From Methanothrix harundinacea (GTDB taxonomy: Archaea > Halobacteriota > Methanosarcinia > Methanotrichales > Methanotrichaceae), in assembly GCA_002502785.1 (NCBI GenBank), contig DAQG01000054.1, positions 1-26,478 of the forward strand: a stretch of DNA of 26,478 nt, written 5' to 3'. Of this stretch, positions 5,983-13,990 are shown piece by piece. The position numbers were made by a program, and so were the translations under genes. The notes beneath the pieces are model-generated. The model saw only the letters and a list, made by a program, of their open reading frames with translations, did no database searches and was not told where the DNA came from. The first letter of the stretch is position 1, and the number at the start of each line of letters is the position of its first letter.

Positions 5983-8900
5983 CTAGAGAGACTTGCTGCT
6001 CAAGGTTAGAACATCTCGAAGCTCCTTTAAGGATAGCTCCGTCAGCCACGCCTCCCCCGTGCCGATGACCGACTCTGCAAGCTCTTTCTTATCTTCGATC
6101 ATCTTATCTATCCTATCCTCCAGCGTGCCCATACAGACGAACTTGTTGACGAAGACGTTCTTATTCTGGCCGATCCTGAAGGCTCGGTCTGTTGCCTGAT
6201 TTTCAACTGCCGGGTTCCACCACCGATCGAAGTGGAAAACGTAGTTTGCGGCAGTAAGATTCAGGCCGAAGCCGCCGGCTTTGAGGGATAGGATGAAAAG
6301 AGGTGGTTCGTCGAGCCCATCGGACTGGAACCGCTGGACCATCGCATCTCGCTGATTCTTCGGCGTTTTTCCGTGGAGGAAGAGCACCTCGCACCCGAAC
6401 TTCTCCTGGAGATGGTGCCTGAGCATGGCACCCATTCCCGCGAACTGTGTGAAGATCAGCGCCTTGTCGCCCTCCGAAAGCACTTCATCCAGCATCTCTT
6501 CAAGTCGGGTCAGCTTTCCAGAACGTCCGTCGAGGGGACTTCCGTCCTGAAGGAAGAGGGCTGGGTGGTTGCAGATCTGCTTGAGCTTGGTGAGGGCCGC
6601 CAGGACCAGACCTTTCCGCTCGATCCCGTCCGAATATTCGATCTTTTCCAGCATGTCTTCGACCACAGCCCCATAGAGAGTGGCCTGTTCAGGGGTGAGG
6701 TTATAGTAGACTTTCGTCTCGACCTTATCAGGCAGATCTCTGATGATGGCCGGGTCTGTCTTGAGACGCCGGAGTATGAAGGGCTGGGTCATACGCCTTA
6801 GCCGTTCTGCCTGCTCCAAATCCCGATACTTCTCGATCGGCATGGCGAAGTTCTCGTGGAACCTCCCGGCCAAGCCCAGGTAACCAGGGTTGAGAAAGTC
6901 CATGATCGACCACAGTTCAAACAGATGGTTTTCCACCGGGGTTCCGGTTAGGGCGATCCTGTGCTCTGCCTTGAGCATCTTTACCGTCTTGGTCTGCTTT
7001 GCGCCGGGGTTTTTGATGTTCTGGGCCTCGTCGAGGACAACGTGATGCCAGAAGATCCTCGATAGAGTGTCTTCGTCCCGCTGAGCTGTTGCAAAGGTGG
7101 TGATGACGAGATCACACCCTTTCGCCTCTTCTGCGAACGCATCCTCTGATAGCCTATCTGCACCGTGATGTATCATCACCTTGAGCGAGGGTGCGAAACG
7201 CTCCACCTCGCGTTGCCAGTTTCCAACTACCGACATGGGGCAGATTAAGAGAGCTGGTCCGGGAAAAACTCCGATAGCACGTTCGTGGAGAAGGAAGGCG
7301 ATGAGCTCGATCGTCTTTCCAAGCCCCATATCGTCCGCAAGACATGCTCCAAATCCCAGATTGTGAAGATAACATAGCCAGGACAGGCCCTTGGCCTGAT
7401 AGGCGCGGAGGGTTCCTTTGAAGCTGGGGGGCACATCAACCGCCTCGATCTCGTTTTTTCCAGAGAGGCGGTTCAGCATATCACGGATGCGGCCCTCGGC
7501 TTCGACCTGTAGGACGGGAAGGTCACATCCGATGCTCTCCTCTGCGCCAAGTCCCAGTCGCATCGCCTCCTCGAGGGACATCTCCCCACCACCATCTTCT
7601 CGCCTTTTCTCAAAGAACCTTATCGCAGTCTCTATCTCCTTCGGAGGTAGCTCCACCCATTCACCCCGGACCCGGACCAGAGGGACCTTGAGATCGATCA
7701 GCTCTCGAAGCTCCGTCTCGGTGAGGGTCGCGTCGCCGAGAGCTGCCTTCCAGTCGTACTTCACGATCGACTTCAGGCCGAAGAGCCCCCGGCTTATGAG
7801 AAGATCGCTCTCGTCCTCGTCTTCGGGCTCTCTCAGCCTGAGCTTCAGGCCGAGGCGTGCGCCCGGCTTCTCCCACCAGGACGGGAGGAGGACGCCAAAA
7901 CCGTTCTGTTCCAGGAGGGGCGCAGATTCGCGCAGAAAAGAGTAAGCCTCCTCCGTCTCCAGCTCGAGGCCCGATGGGCAGGCGTTCTGGAGACACCGCT
8001 CAATCGCAGGTGAGATTCGGGATGCTTTGCCGAGATCCGCCAGGAGCTGCTCCTGCGGATTTGCGATCTTTCGTTTGAGGAAAGTTGCGGTACCGGATTG
8101 GGTTTTCCAGACCTCTTCCGCCGGAACGAGGAGGCTTTTATCGTCTTTGGCCTGGAGGAAGATCCGGACCTGCCACGCCCCACCGTTCCCTTCCCCCGGG
8201 TCTGAGGGCGCATCAAGCCTGAAACAGGTGCGAAAAGGCGTATTTGGCGATACCGGCTTGAGCTGAGAGTGCCAGTGTTGAATCTTCCTTGAGAAGATGT
8301 TCATCTCTCCGATTGAGGCTTTGAGAGCGGGATCCTCATCGACGAGGGCCTGAAGTAACTGGTGCGGCAAAGGTGTGACATTGGGAGGGCAACCATTTAG
8401 GTGTGGTTCGAGCTGGAAATTTCTGGTCCTAAGGGACCGGCGCACAAAGAGATCAACTGTCTGGTTAATGAAGCTCATGACCAACTGCTGAGGTTTTGAC
8501 TCGTCTCTTTTTCTCGATCTCTTTTTTGGTCCGGTTTGCACCTCAAAGGCCAGGCAGCAGGATGGAAGGGCCTTCGAGAGCATATGGACTCTTTTCTGGT
8601 CTTCCTCGTCAATTACAGGTATCCAAAGAGCACGACCATCTCTTATCGTAGGAGCAAACTGCTCTCTAGCAATGATCTCAAGAGAGAACCTGGCAGCTAC
8701 AATCCAAAACTTGAGAGAGCTTCCGAAGACGATTCCGTGCGGTGGATGAACTGGCAGATCGAGCAATAGATTGAAGGCTGCGTAGGGGTCGAAGGCCAGG
8801 GTATCAATGTACCAGGGAAATAGTCCAGAGGGCTCTTCAAGAACGCGATCCTTTCTGACGAGCCATGGCGAAGGAAGCGGCCCCTTTTTGGTTGCAGGCA

Positions 8901-9117
8901 GCCTGAAAATTCTCGTCTCGATCCCCGAAGGTGTCTGCCCAAAGATGGCCTCCATCTCATCGAGGAGCATCTCTTTCGGGACGGAGAAGGGATGAGGTCT
9001 GGGTTTTGGTTTTTTAGGTAGTCTTCCCCGCGACGCCGGGACGGTCAGTGGAAGCACTGATGACTCTGCCCAAAGATAAAGACGGGCGTTATCCCAGACT
9101 GCGTGTAAGACGAGCAT
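5983..9117 (-). CDS. SNF2-family DNA-dependent ATPase/helicase with SNF2-associated N-terminal domain
   Basis: A 1044-aa protein. The C-terminal half is a complete SNF2 motor: DDMGLGKT (motif I, near residue 595), LDEAQNIKN (motif II, near 694), LTGTPVENH (motif III, near 722), then LKAGGFGLNL and ATDRAFRIGQ (motifs V-VI, near 975). The region just before the motor (about residues 430-570, with PLVRVRGEWVEL) resembles the bacterial SNF2-helicase-associated domain (DUF3670 type). The first 400 residues are poorly recognisable. Such proteins translocate on DNA and remodel protein-DNA complexes, including RNA polymerase in RapA/HepA relatives. All motor motifs look intact. It heads an operon with the SWIM protein and has a TATA-like box upstream at 9147-9159. 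Confidence 0.92.
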   Translation of the reverse strand: MLVLHAVWDNARLYLWAESSVLPLTVPASRGRLPKKPKPRPHPFSVPKEMLLDEMEAIFGQTPSGIETRIFRLPATKKGPLPSPWLVRKDRVLEEPSGLFPWYIDTLAFDPYAAFNLLLDLPVHPPHGIVFGSSLKFWIVAARFSLEIIAREQFAPTIRDGRALWIPVIDEEDQKRVHMLSKALPSCCLAFEVQTGPKKRSRKRDESKPQQLVMSFINQTVDLFVRRSLRTRNFQLEPHLNGCPPNVTPLPHQLLQALVDEDPALKASIGEMNIFSRKIQHWHSQLKPVSPNTPFRTCFRLDAPSDPGEGNGGAWQVRIFLQAKDDKSLLVPAEEVWKTQSGTATFLKRKIANPQEQLLADLGKASRISPAIERCLQNACPSGLELETEEAYSFLRESAPLLEQNGFGVLLPSWWEKPGARLGLKLRLREPEDEDESDLLISRGLFGLKSIVKYDWKAALGDATLTETELRELIDLKVPLVRVRGEWVELPPKEIETAIRFFEKRREDGGGEMSLEEAMRLGLGAEESIGCDLPVLQVEAEGRIRDMLNRLSGKNEIEAVDVPPSFKGTLRAYQAKGLSWLCYLHNLGFGACLADDMGLGKTIELIAFLLHERAIGVFPGPALLICPMSVVGNWQREVERFAPSLKVMIHHGADRLSEDAFAEEAKGCDLVITTFATAQRDEDTLSRIFWHHVVLDEAQNIKNPGAKQTKTVKMLKAEHRIALTGTPVENHLFELWSIMDFLNPGYLGLAGRFHENFAMPIEKYRDLEQAERLRRMTQPFILRRLKTDPAIIRDLPDKVETKVYYNLTPEQATLYGAVVEDMLEKIEYSDGIERKGLVLAALTKLKQICNHPALFLQDGSPLDGRSGKLTRLEEMLDEVLSEGDKALIFTQFAGMGAMLRHHLQEKFGCEVLFLHGKTPKNQRDAMVQRFQSDGLDEPPLFILSLKAGGFGLNLTAANYVFHFDRWWNPAVENQATDRAFRIGQNKNVFVNKFVCMGTLEDRIDKMIEDKKELAESVIGTGEAWLTELSLKELRDVLTLSSKSL

Positions 9118-9146
9118 GCTTTCAGCAGAGGATTTAAGTTGCGCCG

Positions 9147-9159
9147 TATATAAGTAAGG
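9147..9159 (-). promoter_or_regulatory. TATA-box-like promoter of the SNF2-SWIM operon
   Basis: On the minus strand this reads CCTTACTTATATA, centred about 35 bases upstream of the SNF2 ATG at 9117, which fits an archaeal box A with a short leader. Position and composition are the only evidence. Confidence 0.45.
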
Positions 9160-9287
9160 TCTGATCCAAGGGAGGTGACGGCTGCGCTGCCCCGCCTGTC
9201 CTCGACGCTAGACTCTAAACGGAGAATCGATAATTTATCCTCGAATGGATGCTATGACCGCAACGAGAAGACCTTTGCATTACCACG

Positions 9288-9640
9288 CTATCTCCAAATC
9301 GATTTTGTTCTCACGTCCCAGCCACCCCAAAGCACAACAGATATCGGCACAGGGTTTTGGACCTCGTCCATCACCGCAGATCTTTTGACGACCTCCTCAC
9401 ACAGGGCCTCGGTTTCTTCCCGTGGGGCATCGGCCCTGAGGGCAAACTCCACCGCGTGACATGAGGCGTGAGCGTGTAAAACGAAAACCACGGCGTTGGG
9501 AGCATTTCGATGAAGGTTCGGCAAAGGCAGCCGCCAGTCCAGGTCTGGATGGTGAGCCTGCCCTTTTCAGGGCCTCTACCATCCGCATCTACCGTCTCCC
9601 GGAGCTTCAGGACGTTAACCCCGTTCGATATACAATTCAT
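9288..9640 (-). pseudogene. Decayed OsmC-family gene
   Basis: Two frames together look like the ends of an OsmC/Ohr-fold protein. The first, from ATG 9640 (AGGG seven bases upstream), begins MNCISNGVNVLKLRETVD and continues to RLTIQTWTGGC, matching the N-terminal pattern NGV-V--L--TV-A----P--G I know from one OsmC subgroup. The second frame carries VEFALRADAPREETEALCEE, then VVKRSAVMDEVQNPVPISV, a classic OsmC C-terminal pattern (kRSPV-d-v-NPVPv-v), and stops at 9288-9290. A frame change lies between about 9525 and 9560, and roughly the middle third of a normal protein is missing. It was probably once a peroxide-detoxifying thiol protein. The family match is from memory. Confidence 0.55.
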
Positions 9641-9717
9641 CTCTGATCCCTGGGCCGGGTCTAGTGGTCCAGACTTAAAACAGCCTAAGTCAGAGTCGCT
9701 ACATCCTATCGGCGGAC

Positions 9718-10581
9718 TTAAGACCTTATTGCTTTTCGGAGAGCTTCAAGGTCGAGGGAGCTTGTGGTCTCGTTCGCCCAGACAGAGTAATCGTCGTTGT
9801 AGAGGACGAACTTTTTCTGGGTGGGCGAGGTCAGCGCCTCGATGATCATCGCGTTCGGATCGTGGGGGTTATTGCAGGAGACGTTCAGCTCGCCGGGCCG
9901 GACGAGGTCGGCCACGTTCACGTTCTCTATCCTGCAGGTCCCGCACTTGTCGCAGCTTGCGATCTCACCCCCATCGATCTCGAGAGCCAGGGGATCTTTG
10001 TAGCAGAAAACGCCACCGCAATTGTCGCAAGACTCCAGCCCCACCCAGGCCTCCTCCACGGTGCAGTCGGGCACCTTCAACTTCAGCTCAAAGCCCTGAT
10101 CGAACTCGTACCTTATCCTGTGATACGTCCCGGAATCTCGAGAATAATAGGATGCGAAGTCGATTATATCGGCCCAGCGCTCTCCGGTGACGCCCTGCCC
10201 CAAGCCGCTCACCATGTTGAAAACCTCCTGCATCTCTCCTTTCAGGATCGCCTTCGTCTCGAGGTCGAACTCCGCGGGGCTTGCAACCGTCGCTCTGCCG
10301 TCGGCGTAGACAAAGGCCCAGTCGCCGGTATCGCTGAAACTCCAGACGAGACGCAGCTCATCTTCTTCAATCAATCCGTAGACCAAGTCCGCTCTCTCGC
10401 CGAGGTGGCCAAGGTCCACAGAAGCTCCCAGCTCCACGGAGACGCCCGACCGGAATTCGAGCATCTGCGGGGCATCGCCAGCCGCGATCCCGTCATTTTG
10501 AGCTGCAGCTCCAAAAGCGATCGAACCGAAAAGGATCAGCACGAAAGTCGAAAGGCCTAGGGCCGATTTGATCAAGCTCAT
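9718..10581 (-). CDS. Exported protein with Cys-rich insert, paralogue of 11291-12457
   Basis: A 287-aa protein with a signal peptide (STFVLILFGSIAFGAAAQ). The core matches the neighbouring secreted protein at 11291-12457: VELGASVDL, then TGDWAFVYADGRATVASP, then IIDFASYYSRDSGTYHRIRY, then AMIIEALTSPTQKKFVLYND. Between the shared blocks it has its own Cys-rich piece with CDNCGGVFC and CDKCGTC, which looks like a metal- or disulfide-bound knuckle. GAGG sits seven bases before ATG 10581. The family is not recognised. The tandem paralogues suggest a lineage-specific surface or secreted protein; no catalytic motif is visible. Confidence 0.75.
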   Translation of the reverse strand: MSLIKSALGLSTFVLILFGSIAFGAAAQNDGIAAGDAPQMLEFRSGVSVELGASVDLGHLGERADLVYGLIEEDELRLVWSFSDTGDWAFVYADGRATVASPAEFDLETKAILKGEMQEVFNMVSGLGQGVTGERWADIIDFASYYSRDSGTYHRIRYEFDQGFELKLKVPDCTVEEAWVGLESCDNCGGVFCYKDPLALEIDGGEIASCDKCGTCRIENVNVADLVRPGELNVSCNNPHDPNAMIIEALTSPTQKKFVLYNDDYSVWANETTSSLDLEALRKAIRS

Positions 10582-10644
10582 GATATCGCCTCAATAGGTT
10601 TAAACGTTGACGACAATTAAAAGTTGTTCGGTTTTTCGCCCTTG

Positions 10645-11214
10645 CTACCCTCCCTTCGATAGCATTCGCATCTTGTCCCATCCGGTACCTATGCCCAAAG
10701 GCTGTCCTAGGACCCAGTCGAGAAACTCGAAGACGATCGCGGCCATGAAGGCGTAAAACTCCCTGGTGAACTGGAGGGCGTCCTCGACGCTTCTGAAGTG
10801 TCGGACCTCGATTGTCTGGCCCGAGGCGGTTTTTTGGCTTCTGACGACCTGGTCTGCGACGAAGGCAGAGGCTCCGCAGGAAGCTCTTGCGGGCTGGAGG
10901 GCGTCGATGTTGACGGGCACGCCTCCGTGATGTCGGTATAGATCGAATATCAGGCTTTCGCGGCTCGGGTTCTCCTCCTCTGAGACTTCGAGGATCACCT
11001 CCTCGTCCAGGCTCTCGGGCCGGGGCACGATCTCCGCCTCCACGATAACCGAGTACTCTTCCTCCTCAAAGCCCTCGGAGCCTTTCAGGTCTACGGCCTC
11101 AAAGACGATCCCAAGCCCGACGGTCGATCCGTCCTCCATCTCGCATTCCCATGCCTCATCCTCGGCGTAAAGCGTCTTTTCGTCCAGTTGAAGAACCGCA
11201 ACCAACTCCTTCAT
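10645..11214 (-). CDS. Unknown acidic protein between the two secreted paralogues
   Basis: A 189-aa protein, strongly acidic in the first two thirds (many Glu, for example EEEEYSVIVEAEIVP), with a C-terminal part rich in aromatic and hydrophobic residues (FTREFYAFMAAIVFEFLDWV). No signal peptide is seen, so it is probably cytoplasmic, unlike its neighbours. At ATG 11214 the AGGAGG ribosome site directly touches the start, too close for normal use; TTG at 11205 would have about nine bases of spacing and may be the true start. A TATA-like GATATATC lies around 11242-11252. The family is not recognised, and conserved position between the paralogues is the only functional hint. Confidence 0.65.
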   Translation of the reverse strand: MKELVAVLQLDEKTLYAEDEAWECEMEDGSTVGLGIVFEAVDLKGSEGFEEEEYSVIVEAEIVPRPESLDEEVILEVSEEENPSRESLIFDLYRHHGGVPVNIDALQPARASCGASAFVADQVVRSQKTASGQTIEVRHFRSVEDALQFTREFYAFMAAIVFEFLDWVLGQPLGIGTGWDKMRMLSKGG

Positions 11215-11290
11215 CCTCCTGGTAAACCATCATCACCCATGGCCAGCGATATATCCCCGCACATCGGGTAAATTCTTTGTCGCTGCGACC

Positions 11291-12457
11291 TCACCGGACC
11301 GTCCCGTTGACGACCGCAAAGTAAGCCTCAGAATTGGCATCTCCAAAGGCCCCTGGCGTCGCGATCACCGTCAGGTTGCATGCGCGTCTATTCCATGGGA
11401 TCCAAGTTCCTGCGTATAGGCCCTCGCCGAGGTCGTCCAGAAGAAGGCCGGTATCGTCGTTCCCAAACCTTGCGGCATCCCAGGCCCCTTCGGCCCCATC
11501 GCCGCATAGGTTGTTGACCTGGACTTCGAGCTTCACAGGCATCGCCCTGTCGACCCGAAAACCCTCCTTTGGAGAGATGACTTCGACAGTTAGCGGGCCA
11601 CAGGACCTCGTCAGCCCCTCAAGCTCCGTAATGGAGAGGGGCCTCGACCTTTCCTCGACCCATATTTCGTCGTCGTAGAGGACCATCCCCTTCTCGCTGG
11701 GCGCCGTGATCGCCTCGATGATCATCTGGTGAGGGTCGTCGATCTGGATCGCCTCGATCTCGTGAACTCCCGGACCGATCCAGAGGGTCACGTCCTGGGA
11801 TGGGACGCTGCAGCTCTCGCCGTAGGTCGCATCGCAGCCCGTCAGGTGGCGCCCGTCCAGGAGGTGATGCTGGCCGCTTCTGCCATCAATGGCGTCCCTG
11901 TCGGAGCCCAAAACCGAGAACTTCGCCTTCATCAACACCCAGTCAGGAACTCGAAGAGAAAGGTCGAAATCTCCGCTGAAGGAGTATCTGATCCTGTGGT
12001 ATATCCCGGCATCAGAAGCGTAATAAATGGCATAATCGATGGCGTTCTCCCTGCTCTCCGCCGAAATTCCGCCCTCAACCGAGTTCAACAGGTCCATCAC
12101 CAGGTTCAGCTCTTTCTCCAGAATGTCCTTTGCGGCGAGGTCGAGGTCAACGGTGCTGGCGACGATCAAACGGCCGTCGGCGCTGACGATGGCCCAGTCA
12201 CCGGTCGTTCCCGCAAACCTCCAGACTATCCTGCCCGGATCGTGGTCGATGACCTCGTAGGTAGAGTTCGCCCTTTCGTAAAGGACGAGAAAGTCGACCG
12301 GCGCACCCAGTTCCGCGGAGATTGCAGACCCGAAAAGGGGCATCTCCTGGAACTTCACGGATACTGCGCCCGCGATTGCGGCGAATGATAACGAGATCGA
12401 TAAAAGGATGGAGGCCGAGATCATAATTCGAGCGGTCGTTCGCCGACAGATCATCAT
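11291..12457 (-). CDS. Exported protein, paralogue of 9718-10581, with extra C-terminal beta domain
   Basis: A 388-aa protein with a signal peptide (IMISASILLSISLSFAAIAG). Shared blocks with the paralogue are AELGAPVDF, TGDWAIVSADGRLIVAST, AIDYAIYYASDAGIYHRIRY and QMIIEAITAPSEKGMVLYDD. It lacks the CDNCGG insert and has a different middle with two cysteines. After residue 290 it adds about 95 residues (TVEVISPKEGFRVDRAMPVK onward) resembling an Ig-like beta-sandwich, ending in Asn-Gly-Thr sequons that could be N-glycosylated. ATG 12457 overlaps the stop of the upstream OB-fold gene as ATGA and GGAG lies just upstream, so the two are translationally coupled. Function is unknown; a cell-surface location is likely. 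Confidence 0.75.
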   Translation of the reverse strand: MMICRRTTARIMISASILLSISLSFAAIAGAVSVKFQEMPLFGSAISAELGAPVDFLVLYERANSTYEVIDHDPGRIVWRFAGTTGDWAIVSADGRLIVASTVDLDLAAKDILEKELNLVMDLLNSVEGGISAESRENAIDYAIYYASDAGIYHRIRYSFSGDFDLSLRVPDWVLMKAKFSVLGSDRDAIDGRSGQHHLLDGRHLTGCDATYGESCSVPSQDVTLWIGPGVHEIEAIQIDDPHQMIIEAITAPSEKGMVLYDDEIWVEERSRPLSITELEGLTRSCGPLTVEVISPKEGFRVDRAMPVKLEVQVNNLCGDGAEGAWDAARFGNDDTGLLLDDLGEGLYAGTWIPWNRRACNLTVIATPGAFGDANSEAYFAVVNGTVR

Positions 12458-12807
12458 AGAATCTCCACATCCTCAGGTCTCTGGACCACGATCTCCCGGC
12501 TGCCCTCATACTCGGCAATCTCGCCTTTAGCCCGGATTCGGTCGCCTTTGGCCACCCTCGTCGCCACATCTTTTGCACCGGACTCGCTGCTCACGAATAT
12601 CGGCATGGAGGAGGACTGGACCCTCAAGATGAGGCTCCCGCCGTCGGTTGCCTGGATCGCGCTCACCGTTCCCTCGGCGACTATAGAAACGGCACCGGAA
12701 GTGGGGTCGGAACTGGTGTCGAAATCCCCCAGAGCCCAGGAGGCGACGGCCAGGGACCCTAGGGCCATGAAGAGCAGCACCACGACAACCTTCTCCTCTT
12801 TCTGCAT
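12454..12807 (-). CDS. Membrane-anchored or exported OB-fold protein
   Basis: A 117-aa protein with an N-terminal hydrophobic segment (VVVVLLFMALGSLAVASWAL) that could be a signal peptide or anchor. The rest (residues 45-117) has the pattern of a small OB-fold: EGTVSAIQATDGGSLILRV, then VAKGDRIRAKGEIAEYEG, then REIVVQ. OB-folds on the outside of the cell usually bind small ligands or proteins rather than nucleic acids. GGAGGG precedes ATG 12807 by five bases. It is the first gene of the unit that includes the secreted protein at 11291-12457, so the two probably work together at the surface. Confidence 0.72.
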   Translation of the reverse strand: MQKEEKVVVVLLFMALGSLAVASWALGDFDTSSDPTSGAVSIVAEGTVSAIQATDGGSLILRVQSSSMPIFVSSESGAKDVATRVAKGDRIRAKGEIAEYEGSREIVVQRPEDVEIL

Positions 12808-12886
12808 CCCGACCCTCCGTCGCCAGTCCTTCGACGCCGGCGGCTCTAAAAGAGACCATCAAAAAAGAAAAATGCGCGATTGAGCT

Positions 12887-13066
12887 TTACTTCTTCTCTT
12901 TTTCTTCCTTCTTGCCAAAGTGCTGCTGGTAAGCTGCCTCACAGGAATCCAGACAGTCCTGACAGAGCCCTTTGTAGGCCCCCTCGGGGTTTGCGAGGGT
13001 ATGCACTTGAACTCTCACCGGTACCAGGGTTGGCTTAGCAAGTCCGCAAAGTTCACAATCTGCCAT
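12887..13066 (-). CDS. Small zinc-ribbon-like protein
   Basis: A 59-aa protein from ATG 13066 (MADCELCGLAKPTLV), with GGGAG about 11 bases upstream. A longer start at 13123 adds 19 residues that do not resemble the compact start of such proteins. Cys4 and Cys7, then Cys35 and Cys38 plus Cys42, form a two-pair zinc site; the tail is Lys/Glu-rich. It resembles the small protein in the ars operon (CEIC / CEEC) in layout, though not clearly in sequence. It lies divergent to the DUF62-mer operon. No specific function can be assigned. Confidence 0.65.
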   Translation of the reverse strand: MADCELCGLAKPTLVPVRVQVHTLANPEGAYKGLCQDCLDSCEAAYQQHFGKKEEKEKK

Positions 13067-13216
13067 GCTTATTTCATCTCCCGGAGATTGCCATAAACCT
13101 TTCTCCCTGTTGAACTTTTCCATCAGATCACAGGCCGAAGGTATGTGGGAAGGAAGGCGAGCCGAAAGGATCCAGCATTGAACAAAGACTTAATCGCAAA
13201 ATACCGATGGACTATT

Positions 13217-13990
13217 ATGCAAAATCCTCCTGATCGACCGATAATCACCCTGCTCACAGATTTTGGGTCTCTCTACCCCGCCCAGATGAAAGGAGCGATC
13301 CTCTCAAGGGCCAGAAACGCCACCCTCGTGGACGTGGCTCACGACATACCGCCCCAGGACGTGCGGGCTGGGGCCTTCGCCCTGATGACAACGGTTCGGC
13401 ATTTTCCAGAGGGTACGGTTCACCTGGCCGTCGTCGACCCAGGCGTCGGGACCGATCGGCTCGGGCTCGTCGCGAAAAGCGGCGGCCAATTCTTAGTCGG
13501 CCCCGACAACGGCCTTCTGATCCCTGCCGCTGGGTCCCTGGGTTCGCCCGCGTTTTGGATGATAGATCCTGACTTCGCCAAAGGCGCGTCTCCCACCTTC
13601 CACGGAAGGGACGTCTTCGCACCGGCGGCGGCGATGCTGGCTCTTGGCGTGATGCCCGAATCCTTCGGGCCGAGGGTGGTTCCGAAAAACCTCGACTTTG
13701 GCAGGGCCGAGCGGTTCGATGGAAGGATCGAGGCCGAGGTGATCTACGTAGACAGATTTGGAAACCTGATTCTGAACGCAGACGATATCCCCTGGAATGA
13801 TGTGAGGCTTTCTGGCAGAAGGCTCAAAAGGGTCAAAACCTACGCCGAGGCGGGCGGCGTCGAACCCCTTATAACCATTGGGAGCCATGAGTTTGCAGAA
13901 ATTGCGGTCAACGGGGGGAGCGCAAAAGACATCTTCGGCCTCTCCTCGGGCGATCGGATAACTCTGGAGAGAGGAAATTGTTCGGAATAG
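13217..13990 (+). CDS. S-adenosyl-L-methionine hydrolase (adenosine-forming), DUF62 family
   Basis: A 257-aa protein of the SAM hydroxide adenosyltransferase / fluorinase-like family, which splits SAM with water into adenosine and L-methionine. Visible landmarks are LLTDFG at the N-terminus, HDIPPQDVRAGAF, VVDPGVGTDR, VGPDNGLL and FHGRDVFAPAAA, then VIYVDRFGNLILN in the C-terminal beta-barrel domain. It lacks any sign of the chloride/fluoride loop used by halogenases, but that cannot be judged firmly by eye. ATG 13217 is chosen because LLTDFG should lie close to the start; an upstream ATG at 13145 is in frame. The 3' end overlaps mer by 13 bases. Confidence 0.88.
   Translation: MQNPPDRPIITLLTDFGSLYPAQMKGAILSRARNATLVDVAHDIPPQDVRAGAFALMTTVRHFPEGTVHLAVVDPGVGTDRLGLVAKSGGQFLVGPDNGLLIPAAGSLGSPAFWMIDPDFAKGASPTFHGRDVFAPAAAMLALGVMPESFGPRVVPKNLDFGRAERFDGRIEAEVIYVDRFGNLILNADDIPWNDVRLSGRRLKRVKTYAEAGGVEPLITIGSHEFAEIAVNGGSAKDIFGLSSGDRITLERGNCSE

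Noticed and set aside
11729..12388. Long plus-strand frame opposite the secreted protein gene
   Set aside because: It is antisense to a gene with a signal peptide and a paralogue, and has no ribosome site or recognisable domain.
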